A DNA stretch of 64,000 bases, taken from Apostichopus japonicus. Taxonomy: Eukaryota > Echinodermata > Holothuroidea > Aspidochirotida > Stichopodidae. Below, piece after piece: positions 36,072 to 48,785 of the stretch. Position 1 is the stretch's first letter; each line of letters opens with the position of its first letter. The notes under the pieces were generated by a model. It made no database searches. It had not been told where the DNA came from and saw only the letters and a list, made by a program, of their open reading frames with translations. A program made the position numbers and the translations under genes. The stretch is taken from NCBI RefSeq assembly GCF_037975245.1, contig NC_092569.1, positions 28,619,668-28,683,667 on the forward strand, written 5' to 3'.

Positions 36072-37826
36072 GTAGGCTTAATTTAACCAAAATGTACCTT
36101 TTTAACAATGATATACATTAAGTGCCCAACAACAGTAATAGTGTTCTGGGAACAACCATGTCGACATAATGGTATACATAATTTATAGCCTACAAGTGAT
36201 TACCTCAGAAATGCATAACGTCACATTTATCTTTTCTTTTTGTGGGGATGGACCTCCAGATCTCCCTAATGACGGAGTTCCCTTCAACGATCCCAAGGTC
36301 ATACCAGTTATCTTCGTATAAGAGCTAAGGTGAAATGTTACATGCTATACTTCCAGCACAATTGGACTGCATGACTATAAGCCAGCGTTGCCAGTTCCCC
36401 TCCCCCCTCCCCCCTCCCCGCCCCCTCCAAAAAAAAACACATTTATGTTGTTCAATCCGACTTAAGGTAGCTATATAGGCCTAGGCTTGGGTAAAAACAT
36501 TTACCCGTTTCACTCGATATTGCTCATCTAAGAGTCCCCCAACTAAGCTTGCACAGTTTCGTGAAAACCCCAAACCGTTTTTTTTTCTTGCAAAAAAAAC
36601 CGAATCTGGCTCAAAAACCGTTTTTTTTTCCCCTTCCCGAATTTCATTGAAAACATTCAAATCTCTGACGGAGGTGTCGCGATCGCTAAGATGCGTATTT
36701 TTGAAGCTATACCAACACTGCTGTAAAAGTCTAGTTCGTTCGCAGTAACGGGTAAAAAATAAGGAGAATAGATTCAAGAAACGTTAATGTCTTCATGACT
36801 CTCTTTTTATTACCCACGTTAACTTAACTTAAAAGTAAAAATGTCGAAAAGAAATGTGTTAGTGAAATTCTTTCTTAAAGTTTTAACATCACGTACAATT
36901 ATCGTTTGACTTGTGTTTACTAGACTTAACGAATTTCAAGTTCGTGTTCAGAAAAAACTCACGGGTCAACCCGATCACCCGATGGTCTCGTCAGCAAGAA
37001 AACTACTCTGATAATGACAGTAACTATTTACTTACAATCGTCTAAGAATTTCTGTTAACTAAGGGAGGGTTTGCTCGGTCGGTTGCTTACTGTTCAACCT
37101 GCTAATGATGATAAAATAGAATTCGTTGGAATTAATAGATAACAAAGTTTACCCAGATGGAGAATCTTCCTAAACGTAGATGTTAATGTAATACCCCCTC
37201 CCGAGAAAATCAATTGCTCTATACCACCATATTCACGCTATAAGATGTTATATATTCGGAGATTAGGGCCGAGCGTAAACCCCATTATGACTAATTGGAG
37301 ATCGTAAAAAAAATTCTTTACAATATGATTGGTCCAATAAATTCAGTAGTGGCTGACAAAGTGTTCGAAGGTACCAATTGCACGAGGCTCTAGCCATGTT
37401 CGCGGGTGGTGTCTTGGCGGTAAAATAAATTTCTCTTCAAGGAGTGAAGAGAATTTGCCGTCTACACTTTCAAGTACAAGTTGAAAAATATTGCTTGCAA
37501 AAGGTGGGCAAAGATTATAAATTGTTTACGTTAAATGGGAAACACGTGTTCCTCAACGTAAACGAACAACCAACTGAGAGTCGCCTTGTCTAGCGATAAT
37601 TGATAAGAAATAGTGAAAGGAAACTTGCAAAGAAAATAAAATCTATTAGCGTACAAAGAAAAATTGTCCAACAGCAACATCTGTAATTTCCAGCCATATA
37701 TGCAACATTTTAACTCCTAATTAGTATTCCTTGGCTCAAGCCTGCCTGACGCCAGGTGTATCTTGTGAATAATAGACTGTGATTGGTCTAATGTTCCTTT
37801 TTGCATCTTTGTTGTTCAACTTACAA

Positions 37827-38038
37827 CATCTGCGCGATTCAACACGCGATTCAACTCGCAATACAATTGAAGGTTGAATCGCGTAGTTAGACACGGGTAT
37901 CAACTTGTTGCGCAATAAAAGTTGCGCCGTCGATTTGCAATAGAGCAATGTCCTAATCAGCGCAACTTCCTTGAAGCAACTTTTCTGATTCGCGTGATTT
38001 TAGTTGCGAGTTGAATCGCGTGTTGAATCGCGCAGATG
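37827..38038. mobile_element. Foldback-type element: 35-bp perfect inverted repeats
   Basis: The left arm 37827-37861 (CATCTGCGCGATTCAACACG...) is the exact reverse complement of 38004-38038. The 142-bp loop has further internal inverted pieces (CAACTTGTTGCGC against GCGCAACTT). Likely a small MITE; no target duplication was identified. Confidence 0.85.
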
Positions 38039-39222
38039 TGACCCGGGCTTAACAGAGCCCTGCTCAAATGTTTTCTCACTGCTAGGCCTGTGTTCTGAGC
38101 CAGTTGCGTGCGCGGCTGTACATGTCGTATGGTATTGTGGATTGCGCTATGTACCTTTCAAGTTTTAACGATCATTTTTTGAACACGAACTGTGCTCAAT
38201 GTGTTTGAAATGATTTTCTCCATATCCTTTACTGTTAAAATGAAGTAAAATAATAAGAACAACACAAAGAGGACAAACACGTTGGATATAACAATTTGTT
38301 TTCAACTGCATCTCGTCATTTGAGTGTGTACTTCTCACAACCACTGATCTGTACAGATCAGTGCGCACAACTACTAACGTTGGCAACCAAGGTCAGTTCA
38401 ATACTACAAGGTCACCAAACTGATTCACGCATATAAGGGCTGCATAGCCTAATGTTAGGCCTAACTATCCACACTCAACACTGGTATATGGCGTGTGCCA
38501 ATCGTAGTTGCCAATGTCGTCTAGCAGAAAAGCTTTCGCTTGTTGTAATTTACTTTCATATTGCAAAAAGATCAGTAAATAGGAGAAACCAAAGTCAACA
38601 AATGATGGATGGAAGCTTTAACTTGTTTTTTTTTCTCCAGTATTTGCAATTAAGCATTTCGTTTTTTTTCCCTCGGTTTTCTTAAAATAACAAATAGGCC
38701 TAGTACCGAAATTCGGTCGGCAAAAACAGGTTTCGGTACTAAAACCGGTTTACAGTGCAAGCCTACCCTCAACTCTCAACGAATTGCGAACAAACATAAT
38801 TCCTACACACATACTGTATATAGGGGTAGTTGTCAATCAAATAACAACAACTTTGTATTTGTTATTTGTTCCCCCGATTTTAACAAAACTTTGGACGGTT
38901 GCCTCCCAGAATAATTGGCAGCCGCTGGTATAGGCAATATTATATCTGTTACAATTCTATTTGGCTAGGCCTATAAACAATAGAGATTCTGGAAACACTT
39001 TCTGTTTATTTCATGACTTTTTCATCCTCCTAGGAGGCATATAAGAGCCACAATGAAGATGGGAGATAGCATAGCTCCTTTGAAGGAGCCTGGGGTTATT
39101 TTCTTCCCCAGACCCCACCCCCCAACCAAAATCTTATATAAGCTTCAAATGGTGCATAACGAGGCGTATTTGCAATTAGACACGGGATTTATGTCTATGT
39201 AGATCTATATATATATATATCA

Positions 39223-39238
39223 ATGGAGGTACCTCCAT
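39223..39238. repeat. 16-bp perfect palindrome in a larger hairpin
   Basis: ATGGAGGTACCTCCAT, flanked by ATATATC and GATATAT, which extend the stem with one bulge. Confidence 0.85.
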
Positions 39239-41647
39239 GATATATCTAAAAGGCATTTCCCCGACTGATTAAATTAATAATGTTGGCTGAACTTTTGTTC
39301 AATGGGCCGGAGTCTTATGAAGGATTTTAAACAGGGAGGGGGACTATATACTTTAGGGTCACTGAAGTCGAATCCTATATGAATGAGGATCTGGGGTCCT
39401 TCCATAGACAGACCAATATCTCTTAAATACCAAATGGTGTATTCTGAGGCATAGGCCTACTTAGATTATAATGTAGGTATAAATAGGTAGATTTAAAGGG
39501 CGACCTAAATCTTCACGGGAGGGTCATATATGAGAATGAAGTATTTTATAAAGGATCGAGGGGTGCTGCCATACGTGGTGTTATTGAAGCAGACTGTCAT
39601 GTATCAGTAGGTTGAGGGTTAGGTGCCTCCTCTAGAAAACCCCCCAAATAATGAAAAAAGTCCCCCTCCTTGTGCATGCCTCTGTACAGAAGAAAAGTAT
39701 AGAACAGAAATAAAGAATGAAATAACAAAACAGCTACGTGCCTATAGCACTATATAAATGCAGCAAAATAGTATGACTATAATTACGTCTAAATGCTTGA
39801 AAATGACACCACAAAATAAACGAGCTGGTTGTCTGATGACTTCGATACAAACTCACAATGTAAAGAATTGTTAAGCTATCAAAGTTAGAGTTCAAAAAAA
39901 GAAGGAACATTTTATTGTATTAATTAATCATTCGGGGCAAACACGTTTATAGATACTTATATAGACCTAAATTATAATCTAAATATGCTTCGGAATTCAA
40001 CATTTGATGTTCAATAAGTTATTTTCTTTTATTGAGGTGGACTGTCAGACTACGTCCCCTTCATAGGGGGCAGAACTATGTCAATCTCTTTTCATAACTT
40101 GCTCATTGGTTAAGAAAAAAATCTTCAAGTTTCCCACTGAAAGGTGTTATAACAAATGTTCGAACAAGTTAAGCAAAAGAGTCATTTTTTGGGGAAAATC
40201 CCGGTCGCCAGTGTAATATCCTACAGTATGGAACATACTGTACAGCGTACATGGGTATACGTTGGTAAAGATACAAAAAATGAGAGAACTCGATTATTAA
40301 AGCAAGCAGGTATTTTGTTGAACTGCCTTCTACATTACAAGAGCAAGTGAACAACTGATATAGAGAGGAAGTAATTTCATATAAGAACAAACATGGCATG
40401 TATTTGGTGGGACATGTATTTTCATTCATTCCCTATGTTCTTGACATTTAAATTTTATTTCTGTGATCTATTTACATACATATGATTTGTATAGTGTTAT
40501 TGTATTTGCACTTAAATTTCAAAGTGATAAGCTACGATTGTCTTTGCTTATTCTTGGCACCTTGCCAACTTCAGGTTGGCGTCATATTATACTTCTTATT
40601 GTTATTGGAGTAGAGCGCGTGGTAATAAATGTACGGAAGCGTAGAAAAGACATATTGATGAGATATTCAACAACTCGCAAATATGAAAAGAAGTTTACAA
40701 TTGACGTTTTTTCCGGGATGTATGGAGATGATACCAAATGGTTCAAAATCTGAAAATGTATCTTTGTCGAGATACACCTCGCCAAAACGTCAAGTTTCTG
40801 TTTTTTTGTCAGCTTGCAATATAGTCCCTCTTAATACAAGGTTATCTTCGTCTGCCAACGGAATATCCCTTTAAATTAACATGGGTCGAAACTATGAATT
40901 ATTTATAATAAATAATACTTCATCAACGGTAATTATCGCTTCATTCGAAATTCGTAATTTAAATCACTACAGTCATACGAAATGCTTAGCATGTTGTACA
41001 AGGGCAGAGTTAGAGCACATTGTCAGTCAAGGATCCCATCTCAAAATCTTGTCCCTAACTCATGATATGGTCGATTGAATGGAACTAATTTCGCCTGGTC
41101 AAACCCCTCATTTTTCCCTGGGATGGATCGCAGTGGGTAATCTGTGATGTCATTACGGCAAATGTTTTTCAAAACCTTTATTTTTCTATGATAATCTTCT
41201 TGTTCATTTATCCTTGATATAGTTGGAATGTTCGCTTAGCTGTCAAGGTTCTCTGCCATTTTAGAATTTCAACAAAATGCAACTGTTTTTTTTTTAGTAG
41301 AATTAATTTTCTCTGTAGAAACGTTAGTTAAAAATCATACAGAAAAGCAAAAAACATTTTCCGTTGGATTGCCATGATCATATCATTGACTCTTTTGTTG
41401 CCAGATGCATTCAGAAAGTTCCACTTCATTTTGTAAAAATTCATATCGTCACCTTATAACATTCTATGAGGGTGTGGGTTTTCCCTAAGGATGAAGAAAT
41501 GTCAAGAATTTGTATTAAGCAGACAACTTTAGCCAGTGGAAGATATCCCTCTAAATATTCCTGTATGACGAGATAAGTAAAGTTTTGAAGCTTTTCAATA
41601 TAGAAGAAGTAAGTGTACACATAGGATCTGCTTACAGGTGGTAGGAT

Positions 41648-42749
41648 CAGGGGCGGGGGGGGGGGGTGGGACGGGGGTTAACAACCCCCACTTTTTCCAA
41701 AATAGCAAATGTGCCCTACTGGCAAATAAAATGTGCCCCTTTGGGGGGGGGGGGGGGAAGAACTGTCTTTTGGAATATCATAAGCCTTTGTTAAATTTTA
41801 ATATTTCAAATTAATTATTTATTTTTAGTCTGTACATGCTATTCTAAAATGGCATCCCACATCTTTTTGTAGCACAGTTAACAATAAATGAAAATCAATC
41901 AATGTTGCAGCTCATTCTACTAGGATATTATTCTATACTTGATGATGCCAAATCCTACTTCTGTGTCTAGAGTTTTGAGGCTATTGATGCATGCCTTGCT
42001 GTACTACAAAGGAGATTCACTGGAATTACTGCAGGGTCATATACAATACTAACCCATATGGAGGAAATTATAATTCTAAATGCAGCAAATCGCATAGCTT
42101 TTAAGATATCAGATCAGCTTGTGAAAACAGACACCAGTGACATTGATTTTCAGCAGTTTGATGTACAGCTTACGTTGTTAAGGGGTACTATTCTCCAGCA
42201 ATTTCCTGACGTGAAAAGAATTACATCAATGAGCACAATCATTTCTGCTATAGCAGAAACACCCAAATGTCCAACCCTTACTTTCAGAACTTGCAAAACT
42301 CATTCATTTATATTTGTTGGCTCCTTTAAGTACCGCTTCAGCTGAAAGATCGTTCTCCACACAGCGTCTTCTAAAGAATTATCTGAGAAGCACAATGTCA
42401 CAAAAGAGATACAACAGTCTGATGTTATTGAATGTACACAAATCTAAGACCGATGACTTGGATTTAACCGAGGTTGCTATAAGACTTTTATTCAACGAAT
42501 GAACACAGAAGGATTTTTTTTTGGAAAGTTCTGAATTATGGATGGAGAGAAGTACAGATAGGTTGATAGAGTCATGTGCACCATAACAGTATTGATAGCA
42601 TACTAACACATCATATATATTTAAGTTATATGGCCATTGGCCGGCATGTGTATCGGTTTATAGCATAACGAATGGTGGTTATGGAATGAGAAAGTGCCCC
42701 TCTGATGTTGTTCCCCCCCTGGACTTTTTGGAAGCTTCCTACCCCCCTG
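41648..42749 (+). pseudogene. hAT transposase remnant (C-terminal half)
   Basis: From about 41985 the + strand encodes hAT-like residues including ACLAVLQRRFTGITAG and NRIAFKISDQLV. A frameshift lies near 42300, and then LAPLSTASAERSFSTQRLLK, NYLRSTMSQKRYNSLMLLNV: the dimerisation domain with its conserved STASAERSFS block. The frame ends at 42502. Possible element ends are CAGGGGCGGGG at 41648 and the reverse complement of CCCCCCTG at 42749, but I find no matching target duplication. Homopolymeric G runs lie at 41657-41667 and 41744-41757. Catalytic residues upstream are missing. Confidence 0.85.
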
Positions 42750-42814
42750 AATGCTTACCTGTCGATTGCAGCAATAAGGTGGTCCACTACCTGGTTATTT
42801 CTCGGACTGAAAAC

Positions 42815-43164
42815 CAAGGGCGTAGGAAACGGGGGGGCTGGGGGCGCCAGCCCCCCAGTGAAAAATATGGGGGCGGAAGTGTCATTCCGCCCCCCGCTTC
42901 GCAAGTCAGAAAACCCTATTTTCATTTCCAAATAAGAAAAAAATCTCATTTGGAGCACCAAATTGCATCTAAGGCCAGGTGAAAATGCAAAATTATTTAC
43001 AAAATGGAGTGGGTGTTGAAGTGTGCTACAGTATATTGCACCAAATTGCATCTGAGGCCACCTGGAAATGCAAAAAATTTCCAATTTCCCCTTAGACCCT
43101 CCCCCAGGCCGGCCATCAGTTTTCAGCCCCCCCCCCCACTCAATAGTACCTTCCTATGCCTATG
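42815..43164 (+). mobile_element. hAT-type MITE (CAAGGGCGTAGGAA family), copy 2, exact 8-bp target duplication
   Basis: CTGAAAAC flanks both ends (42807-42814 and 43165-43172). The termini are CAAGGGCGTAGGAAAC and, reverse-complemented, CATAGGCATAGGAAGG. It is close to 15316-15689, with the same doubled CACCAAATTGCATCT block. It ends 235 bp before an exon of the FReD gene. Confidence 0.94.
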
Positions 43165-43399
43165 CTGAAAACGTCATTTAACATTATTTGCTTTAGGTCT
43201 CCGTTGTCATAGCATACAAGAAATTCATTTTTATTTGAAGTTTTCTTTATTTTGATTCAATAATTTAAAACGATTACATGAATTATACACACTTTAGAAA
43301 AGAATTAGAACAATTTCCCGCTTGTAAAATAAAATAAAACTTGTTGATAAGTTTATCGTAACTATTCCTGTAATGTTTCATGTGATTCTTGTTCAACAG

Positions 43400-43468
43400 C
43401 TGCTCGTTACAATCCTGGTCCATGCCCAGGGGCAGCACCGAAACCAAATGACCATGTTACAAAAGAAG
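43400..43468 (+). CDS. FReD gene 2, exon 2: Pro/Cys linker
   Basis: The acceptor TTCTTGTTCAACAG and the donor GTAAGTTC enclose 69 bases, phase 1 to phase 1. They read (A)ARYNPGPCPGAAPKPNDHVT and KE. The entry G from exon 1 completes an Ala codon. The segment is proline-rich with one Cys, fitting a stalk between signal peptide and FReD. The symmetric phase allows skipping without frame loss. Confidence 0.75.
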
Positions 43469-43535
43469 GTAAGTTCAACAACGAAGCAGTAAACTAAATC
43501 TATACACTAACCGTTACAGTTTAGGAAAAATCCAC

Positions 43536-44022
43536 TAGAGTGACGTGCGCAGGATTTGAAAGTTGATGGGGGGGGGGGGGGGGGATTCTGTTACCGATTT
43601 AGGAATTGACGTTTTATTGAAGGCCGTCAACCTCAGCCCGGAGGCGTCGTTTTATTCTTTCTCGAACAAAAATGTCATAATCCTTGACTGAGGTCAGGGC
43701 ATGGTGACCTCATCAGGAGCGTTACACATAAAATTCTATCCCTCCCCTAATTGAATCAAGGGAAATAAGCCCCCCCAGTCCCACCACCCACCCACTGAAA
43801 GATAGAATAATACACAAATGTGTTAATTTAATTTACATACACATATATAGTATGTAAGTATGTTACAATTGAAGCGTTTGAAAAATTTCAAAATTTGCGA
43901 ACTATAACACTATAAAGGAGAGTGGTTTAACTCCTTAGACCATACTCAGACGACATAACATCTGATGGTGATTGGGCGTTCCCGTTGCTGCCCCCCCCCC
44001 CCTCTCCTTGCGCATTACACTG
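43536..44022. mobile_element. Candidate MITE
   Basis: Left end AGAGTGACGTGCGCAGGA with a G run (43569-43582). Right end, reverse-complemented, CAGTGTAATGCGCAAGGA with a C run (43992-44001). The ends are similar but not identical, and no target duplication was found. Confidence 0.45.
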
Positions 44023-44641
44023 ATCTTTTCATATTTCTCGGGACCTTCAGCCAGTTTCTGCGGTCAAGTTAAATGATATTAGTATCATATTTTGTTCACA
44101 TTATCTGTACCAAAGTTACATCCAATGCCAGCTAGCTATCACGTAAGCTAACAGCATATAGTACTTTATGTGTTTACATTTGATGTAGCATGCAGGACTT
44201 TATAGTCATTGACATATACCGGTAAGATTGTGAAAGGATTTTTTATTTGAGGCGGTTCGAGGGTTATTTAATCAATTTTATGTCGTCTTTATGGAAAAGC
44301 AATGTCAAATATACTGTATGGTGTGCCCATTATGAACTTCTAATTTTTAACCAGTGATATAAGAAACAGCCAACAACAACAAAATGTGATATTTATTTTA
44401 TTAAGTTCCCATAACATTATTTCAAATATCACAAACATCACAAACATCTAATAAGATAGAAATATATTGTTTTGTTGATTTCATTCTATTTGCAGGGTTA
44501 GGCTCAATTATGAAACAATTTATTTTGTTATAATGACACAAATAAGATAATAAAATTAAAATTTATTCTTGTTTTATATACAATCACATTATGTTCTTCA
44601 TCTCTGACTACTAATTTTCATAATTAATTAACCATCTGAAT

Positions 44642-44791
44642 TAAGTTGTCGGCTATGTTTTTATATTATCGGCAAAACAAACTCAAGATTCCACGGCAAT
44701 TTTATGGATATGTCTTGGATTCAGAATACAACAATGAGCAACCATCACTGGATGATTTAAATACTAATGACTCAACACTAACCCCCGCAGG
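44642..44791 (+). other. Open frame interrupted by the hAT element
   Basis: The frame from about 44643 encodes LYYRQNKLKIPRQFYGYV, DSEYNNEQPSLDDLNTND and STLTPAG, then meets the element. If the element and one target duplication are removed, the frame runs on across 59714 through PLYFDIPQG to a stop. No family is recognised. The basic-then-acidic, Tyr-bearing composition would suit a cytoplasmic tail, but that is speculation. Confidence 0.35.
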
Positions 44792-47394
44792 TAGGGATGC
44801 ACCGGATCCAAATTTTTGGATTCGGCCGGAACCGGATTTTGCCGGATAGTTATGAAATCCGGCCGGATAAAATCCGGCCGGAACCGGATTTTTTCATTAC
44901 ACAAAAGAAAATCATTAATAAGAAGTTGAAGTATGAAACAAGGAGCAAATCTTAGGAGAGGTATACGCATATTATAAAGAAGGTGAAATTAAGACCCCAT
45001 TTATAAGATTAAATATGACTTGAAGTGGTGTAATCTACATTCCTTAATAAAATAACTACAATATAATTGTTGACAAGCTTGATACAGTATAATACTGCAT
45101 ACTACCTATGAAGTTTGTTTTAAAACGGGAAGCTACATTTCACAAATCTCATACTTTAAACTGAATAAAAAGATTATTTAATTGTCGTAATAACACTACT
45201 ATCTGGAATTAGAATTGTCTTTTATTCATTATTTGGTAACAAATTTTTACATTGCAATATTATCTGTAAAATAAAAAAAAGCATTGTATCTTTCCAGAAG
45301 TGGAAGAAACTTCTTATCTATCTTTTATCTATCCTTTAAAATGGAATTGAATGTTCATTAGAACACTTAATGATTTAGGTTTATCATGAACTTTTAGGAA
45401 CTTTCATGGTGACAAAAGATATCTCTTTCTGTGAGAAAATTTGATACTGTTTTTTCTGTGACTGGCACCCCATTTGGTGGAAACTCTTCTAGACCATTGC
45501 TTCATCTATTTATAAAAGTGCCAAGATTACAATTTGCATTTTGCCATGACCACAAACAATGAGTAACAATTGACAGCTTTCTAGACAGGAAATGGACTGT
45601 AGTGGTCCACAAAAAGGGACATTGTTTTGACTTCTTAAGGTCCTAATGCACATGTTTGTTAAAAAAAATCAGATGTATTTAACCATATAAGAGATTGTTT
45701 CACACATAAAATTCAGAGAAAACATGAATGCCAACAATAATGGGAAAGTAAAGATTCAATGGAACAGTATTTTGACTGATATAAGTACATGAATGGTCTA
45801 TTTTAACTGCACAATATTAAACTGATGAAGGCTGCAAGAAATGATTTCACTGCAAACTGTATTTGTTGTATATGGTCATTTTCACAATCAGTGGTGTAAC
45901 TTCCAATATTGGCACTTATTGCTTTGTAACTCAGTGACCAAATACCAGAATTCTTAGATTTTTTGCCATTTGACCATCCTAAGTGAAGTCTACCTTGGGT
46001 AGCTTAACGAACTTTCTCGGTTTCTTCAGGTTGATTTGGTGGCCATAAATATGCTTAAAATATGCTAGTTCAGCCGTACACTCTCAACTACACTGTTTTT
46101 GTCAGAGCCTGTACTTATTGGTGGAAGGTATTTTCCAGTTCTTAGTTGGTTGATATTATCAACAAGTGTCCACACTAAGATGCAATTGTGTTCCCCAGGT
46201 TTCCTTCCTTTCCTTCTCCAAGGAACGGTGGCTAGATTTTGTCGTTTCGGAGATGACATTTACCGTTAAAACAATTGGTACCTAAGTTTGACTGCAACTA
46301 AGTTCTAGTTAAGCAGTGTAAATTTTGTTAAGTAAGGTTGCATTATTACAATAACTAATGTGTCTAATATCTGGGCCAAAAAATATTTTTCATTTGGAAT
46401 TCTTAAAAAAATTGTGTTAATTTCAAATTTAATGTTAAGTTTTCCGTCACCTCCGAAACAAAGCATTCTTCAGTCCAAGATTTATGTAGACAATAGTATA
46501 GCCATTTTGAACTTATTAAAATATACCTCACCCCCTAACGTAATATTTGAGTAAAAGTTGTGACAACATGACCAGTCGTTTTAATATCTGGGAGATTCTT
46601 AACTTTCCGTTAACATGCGTCACCTCCGAAACACCTTGTCACCTCCGAAACAGGTTAGTTGGAAATTTGATCTCTACTGATCCAATAAACATCTTCCTTG
46701 GCTAAAACTCATATTACAGTAATTCTGTAGAGGTGTAGCAACCAGTATGATAATATCTTTTAAAAGGTCCTTTATTAATTATGTTAAATTTGAATTAAAC
46801 TGTAAATTAATGTTTCGGAAGTGACACAATATTGTTAACACTACATTTTTTACATTTCTGCTGTTTGTGTACCATCACATGTTAATGGATGACTTGATCT
46901 ACCTTAGAAAACACTGTAACAAACTGAACAAAGTATTAATGAAACTCTCACATGCACAGTTGATGAATAAATTACAAATATGTGTTTTTTGCCACTTTTT
47001 CCCCTTTCTGGACAAGAGATAGCGTACCATTGCTTACATTAATGCTATTGATTAACTTGAATGAAATGATCCATTAGTAATGAAGTGCTGTCCATAAAAG
47101 ATCACAATCACCAAACATGCAGTTTTTAAAACTTTATTAACATGGGACAAATTTATCAGATATTAGCTCAATCTGCCTATGGTCTTTGCTATCGTTCGGA
47201 GGTGACATTGATTGTTTACATGTAATATACTGAACTCTCCCTTTGTTTGAGCATATTTCTGAAATATTCCACTAGTGCATACACTTGTGCTGCAGTTATT
47301 TGTTACCTTCTGTGAGTTCTACAGTGCTGTTGAGTACATGTTCACAGGTTTAATTTTGCACCATGTTGACCTGTACCAGTATACACACTAATTT

Positions 47395-47710
47395 GCATGA
47401 TTGACCTAGTTTCGATGAGGTGTAACAGAAGTGTTAGACACCACCATCGATCCCAGAAAATACACACACAGCTTGCTACCATCGTTAATATAGACACTAG
47501 TGTACAGTCAGTACAGCTACAGCACAGCACATTGTACAAACGATACAGCGATGGACATCTCAGGTCCAGCTAAAGATAACAAGGTATCACATTTCATTAC
47601 TGTCTGCATTTTGTAGCCACACGAACAAAACGTCACTTGCAAGTAACAGAAAGTTACATTTTTCAGATGGCCGCACACGGTTTGGGGCGAGTCTTCAATG
47701 CCTTTAACAA
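47395..47710 (+). repeat. Dispersed repeat, second copy (see 17290)
   Basis: Opposite orientation to 17290-17640. It lies in the left arm of the hAT-type element, so either the element captured host DNA or a related element decayed at 17.3 kb. Confidence 0.75.
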
Positions 47711-48030
47711 CCAATTACAAACAACTAACCTTTATAGAGTGAAAACTCATTTAACTCTAGATTGTTGCTCCAGATGGTCTCTTAGGCCTTGTTCACATTT
47801 AAGAATGCAACCTGGGCAATATTGATATTAAGTCCGCAAGGAGGATAACTAGTTAAGAACAAGACGCATTCACATTTCAGAACGAGTAAGTTTCGTCTGT
47901 TTGCGAGATGAATATACTGCACAGGCGTATAAAGGTCATATCAGCTGTTTACATTCCCTCTGTGCTTTACCATTGTCTTATGTTCTGTACTAGTACGTAC
48001 TACTCCGTACACCACTGCACCGCAACGTAC

Positions 48031-48768
48031 TGTAATATTGTGACGAGCCCGGCTCCTCCGATAGTAAAACTATATCGGGACTCGCGATAGAAAGGTACTG
48101 GGATATCTTGATGCCGTATTTATGCTTCTTCAGGAGATGTCTCGAACGGAAGAAAACAATGAGTTCACAGAAAAACAATTTGACAAGATCGGATTTGATT
48201 AGTGATTCGGTATAATTTCTTCTCTGTCGATTCTCTTTACAAATAAAACTAAATTACAATGATTTGACTTGACTTGACTTGACTCCGTCAATTAAACAAT
48301 TAAAAGGAGTGATGAAATGGTAACGAAGCAATGACGAAGCGACGAACTGATCACGGAGCGCTGACGGAGTGATAAACTTTCGGCCCCCTTTTACTTTTAT
48401 ACCTTACTTCTATAAAATCCCTCTGCGCACAATCAGTAGGCAGCAAATAACCTGACCATCCTGTATTAACTTAACGATATAAAAATAAGTGCACTGGCAC
48501 TGATCTGCCCTGATTGGTTGGGAGTTTGGAAGTCCATCCCCTTTCTATGGAAACTTCCATACCACGTGAGAGAACCTTCTCGAATGTTCCACAGACATAA
48601 TGGAATCTATTTTGGGAAAAGGCCCTGTACCAAGATTCAATAAGATAGTTAAAAACTTCTCGTGGGAAAACTGAATCCATGACCTAGATAAATACATAAG
48701 AGGCCTGTAAGGTGTCTCGATGGAGTGTTTCAGTAACATCAAAGAGATGGTATCACTATTTCATAACA
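48031..48768 (-). repeat. 3' LTR of the Ty3/gypsy element
   Basis: Same length as the 5' LTR, no net indel. Visible differences include C/T near 48128, T/A near 48179, A/C near 48447 and A/G near 48732. Confidence 0.95.
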
Positions 48769-48785
48769 TCCCCCTCAATCTTTTA
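48769..48785 (-). other. Polypurine tract
   Basis: AAAAGATTGAGGGGGA on the minus strand abuts the 3' LTR. Confidence 0.75.

Larger units (their letters stand above)
36072..43399 (+). other. FReD gene 2, intron 1
   Basis: Holds pyrimidine-rich runs at about 36380-36420, a long inverted repeat (37827-38038), a short palindrome (39223-39238), hAT transposase remnants (41648-42749) and a MITE (42815-43164). The rest is AT-rich without coding signal. Confidence 0.6.

Noticed and set aside
36262-36300. Exon-like DLPNDGVPFNDPK after an AG in FReD intron 1
   Set aside because: No donor gives the phase 1 exit that the following exon needs, and GTCATA is a poor donor.
42705-43084. Pro-rich frames on both strands
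   Set aside because: They lie on a MITE with C/G tracts.
46065-46259. A transposase in the large hAT-type element
   Set aside because: The 64-codon frame lacks BED finger, catalytic and dimerisation motifs.
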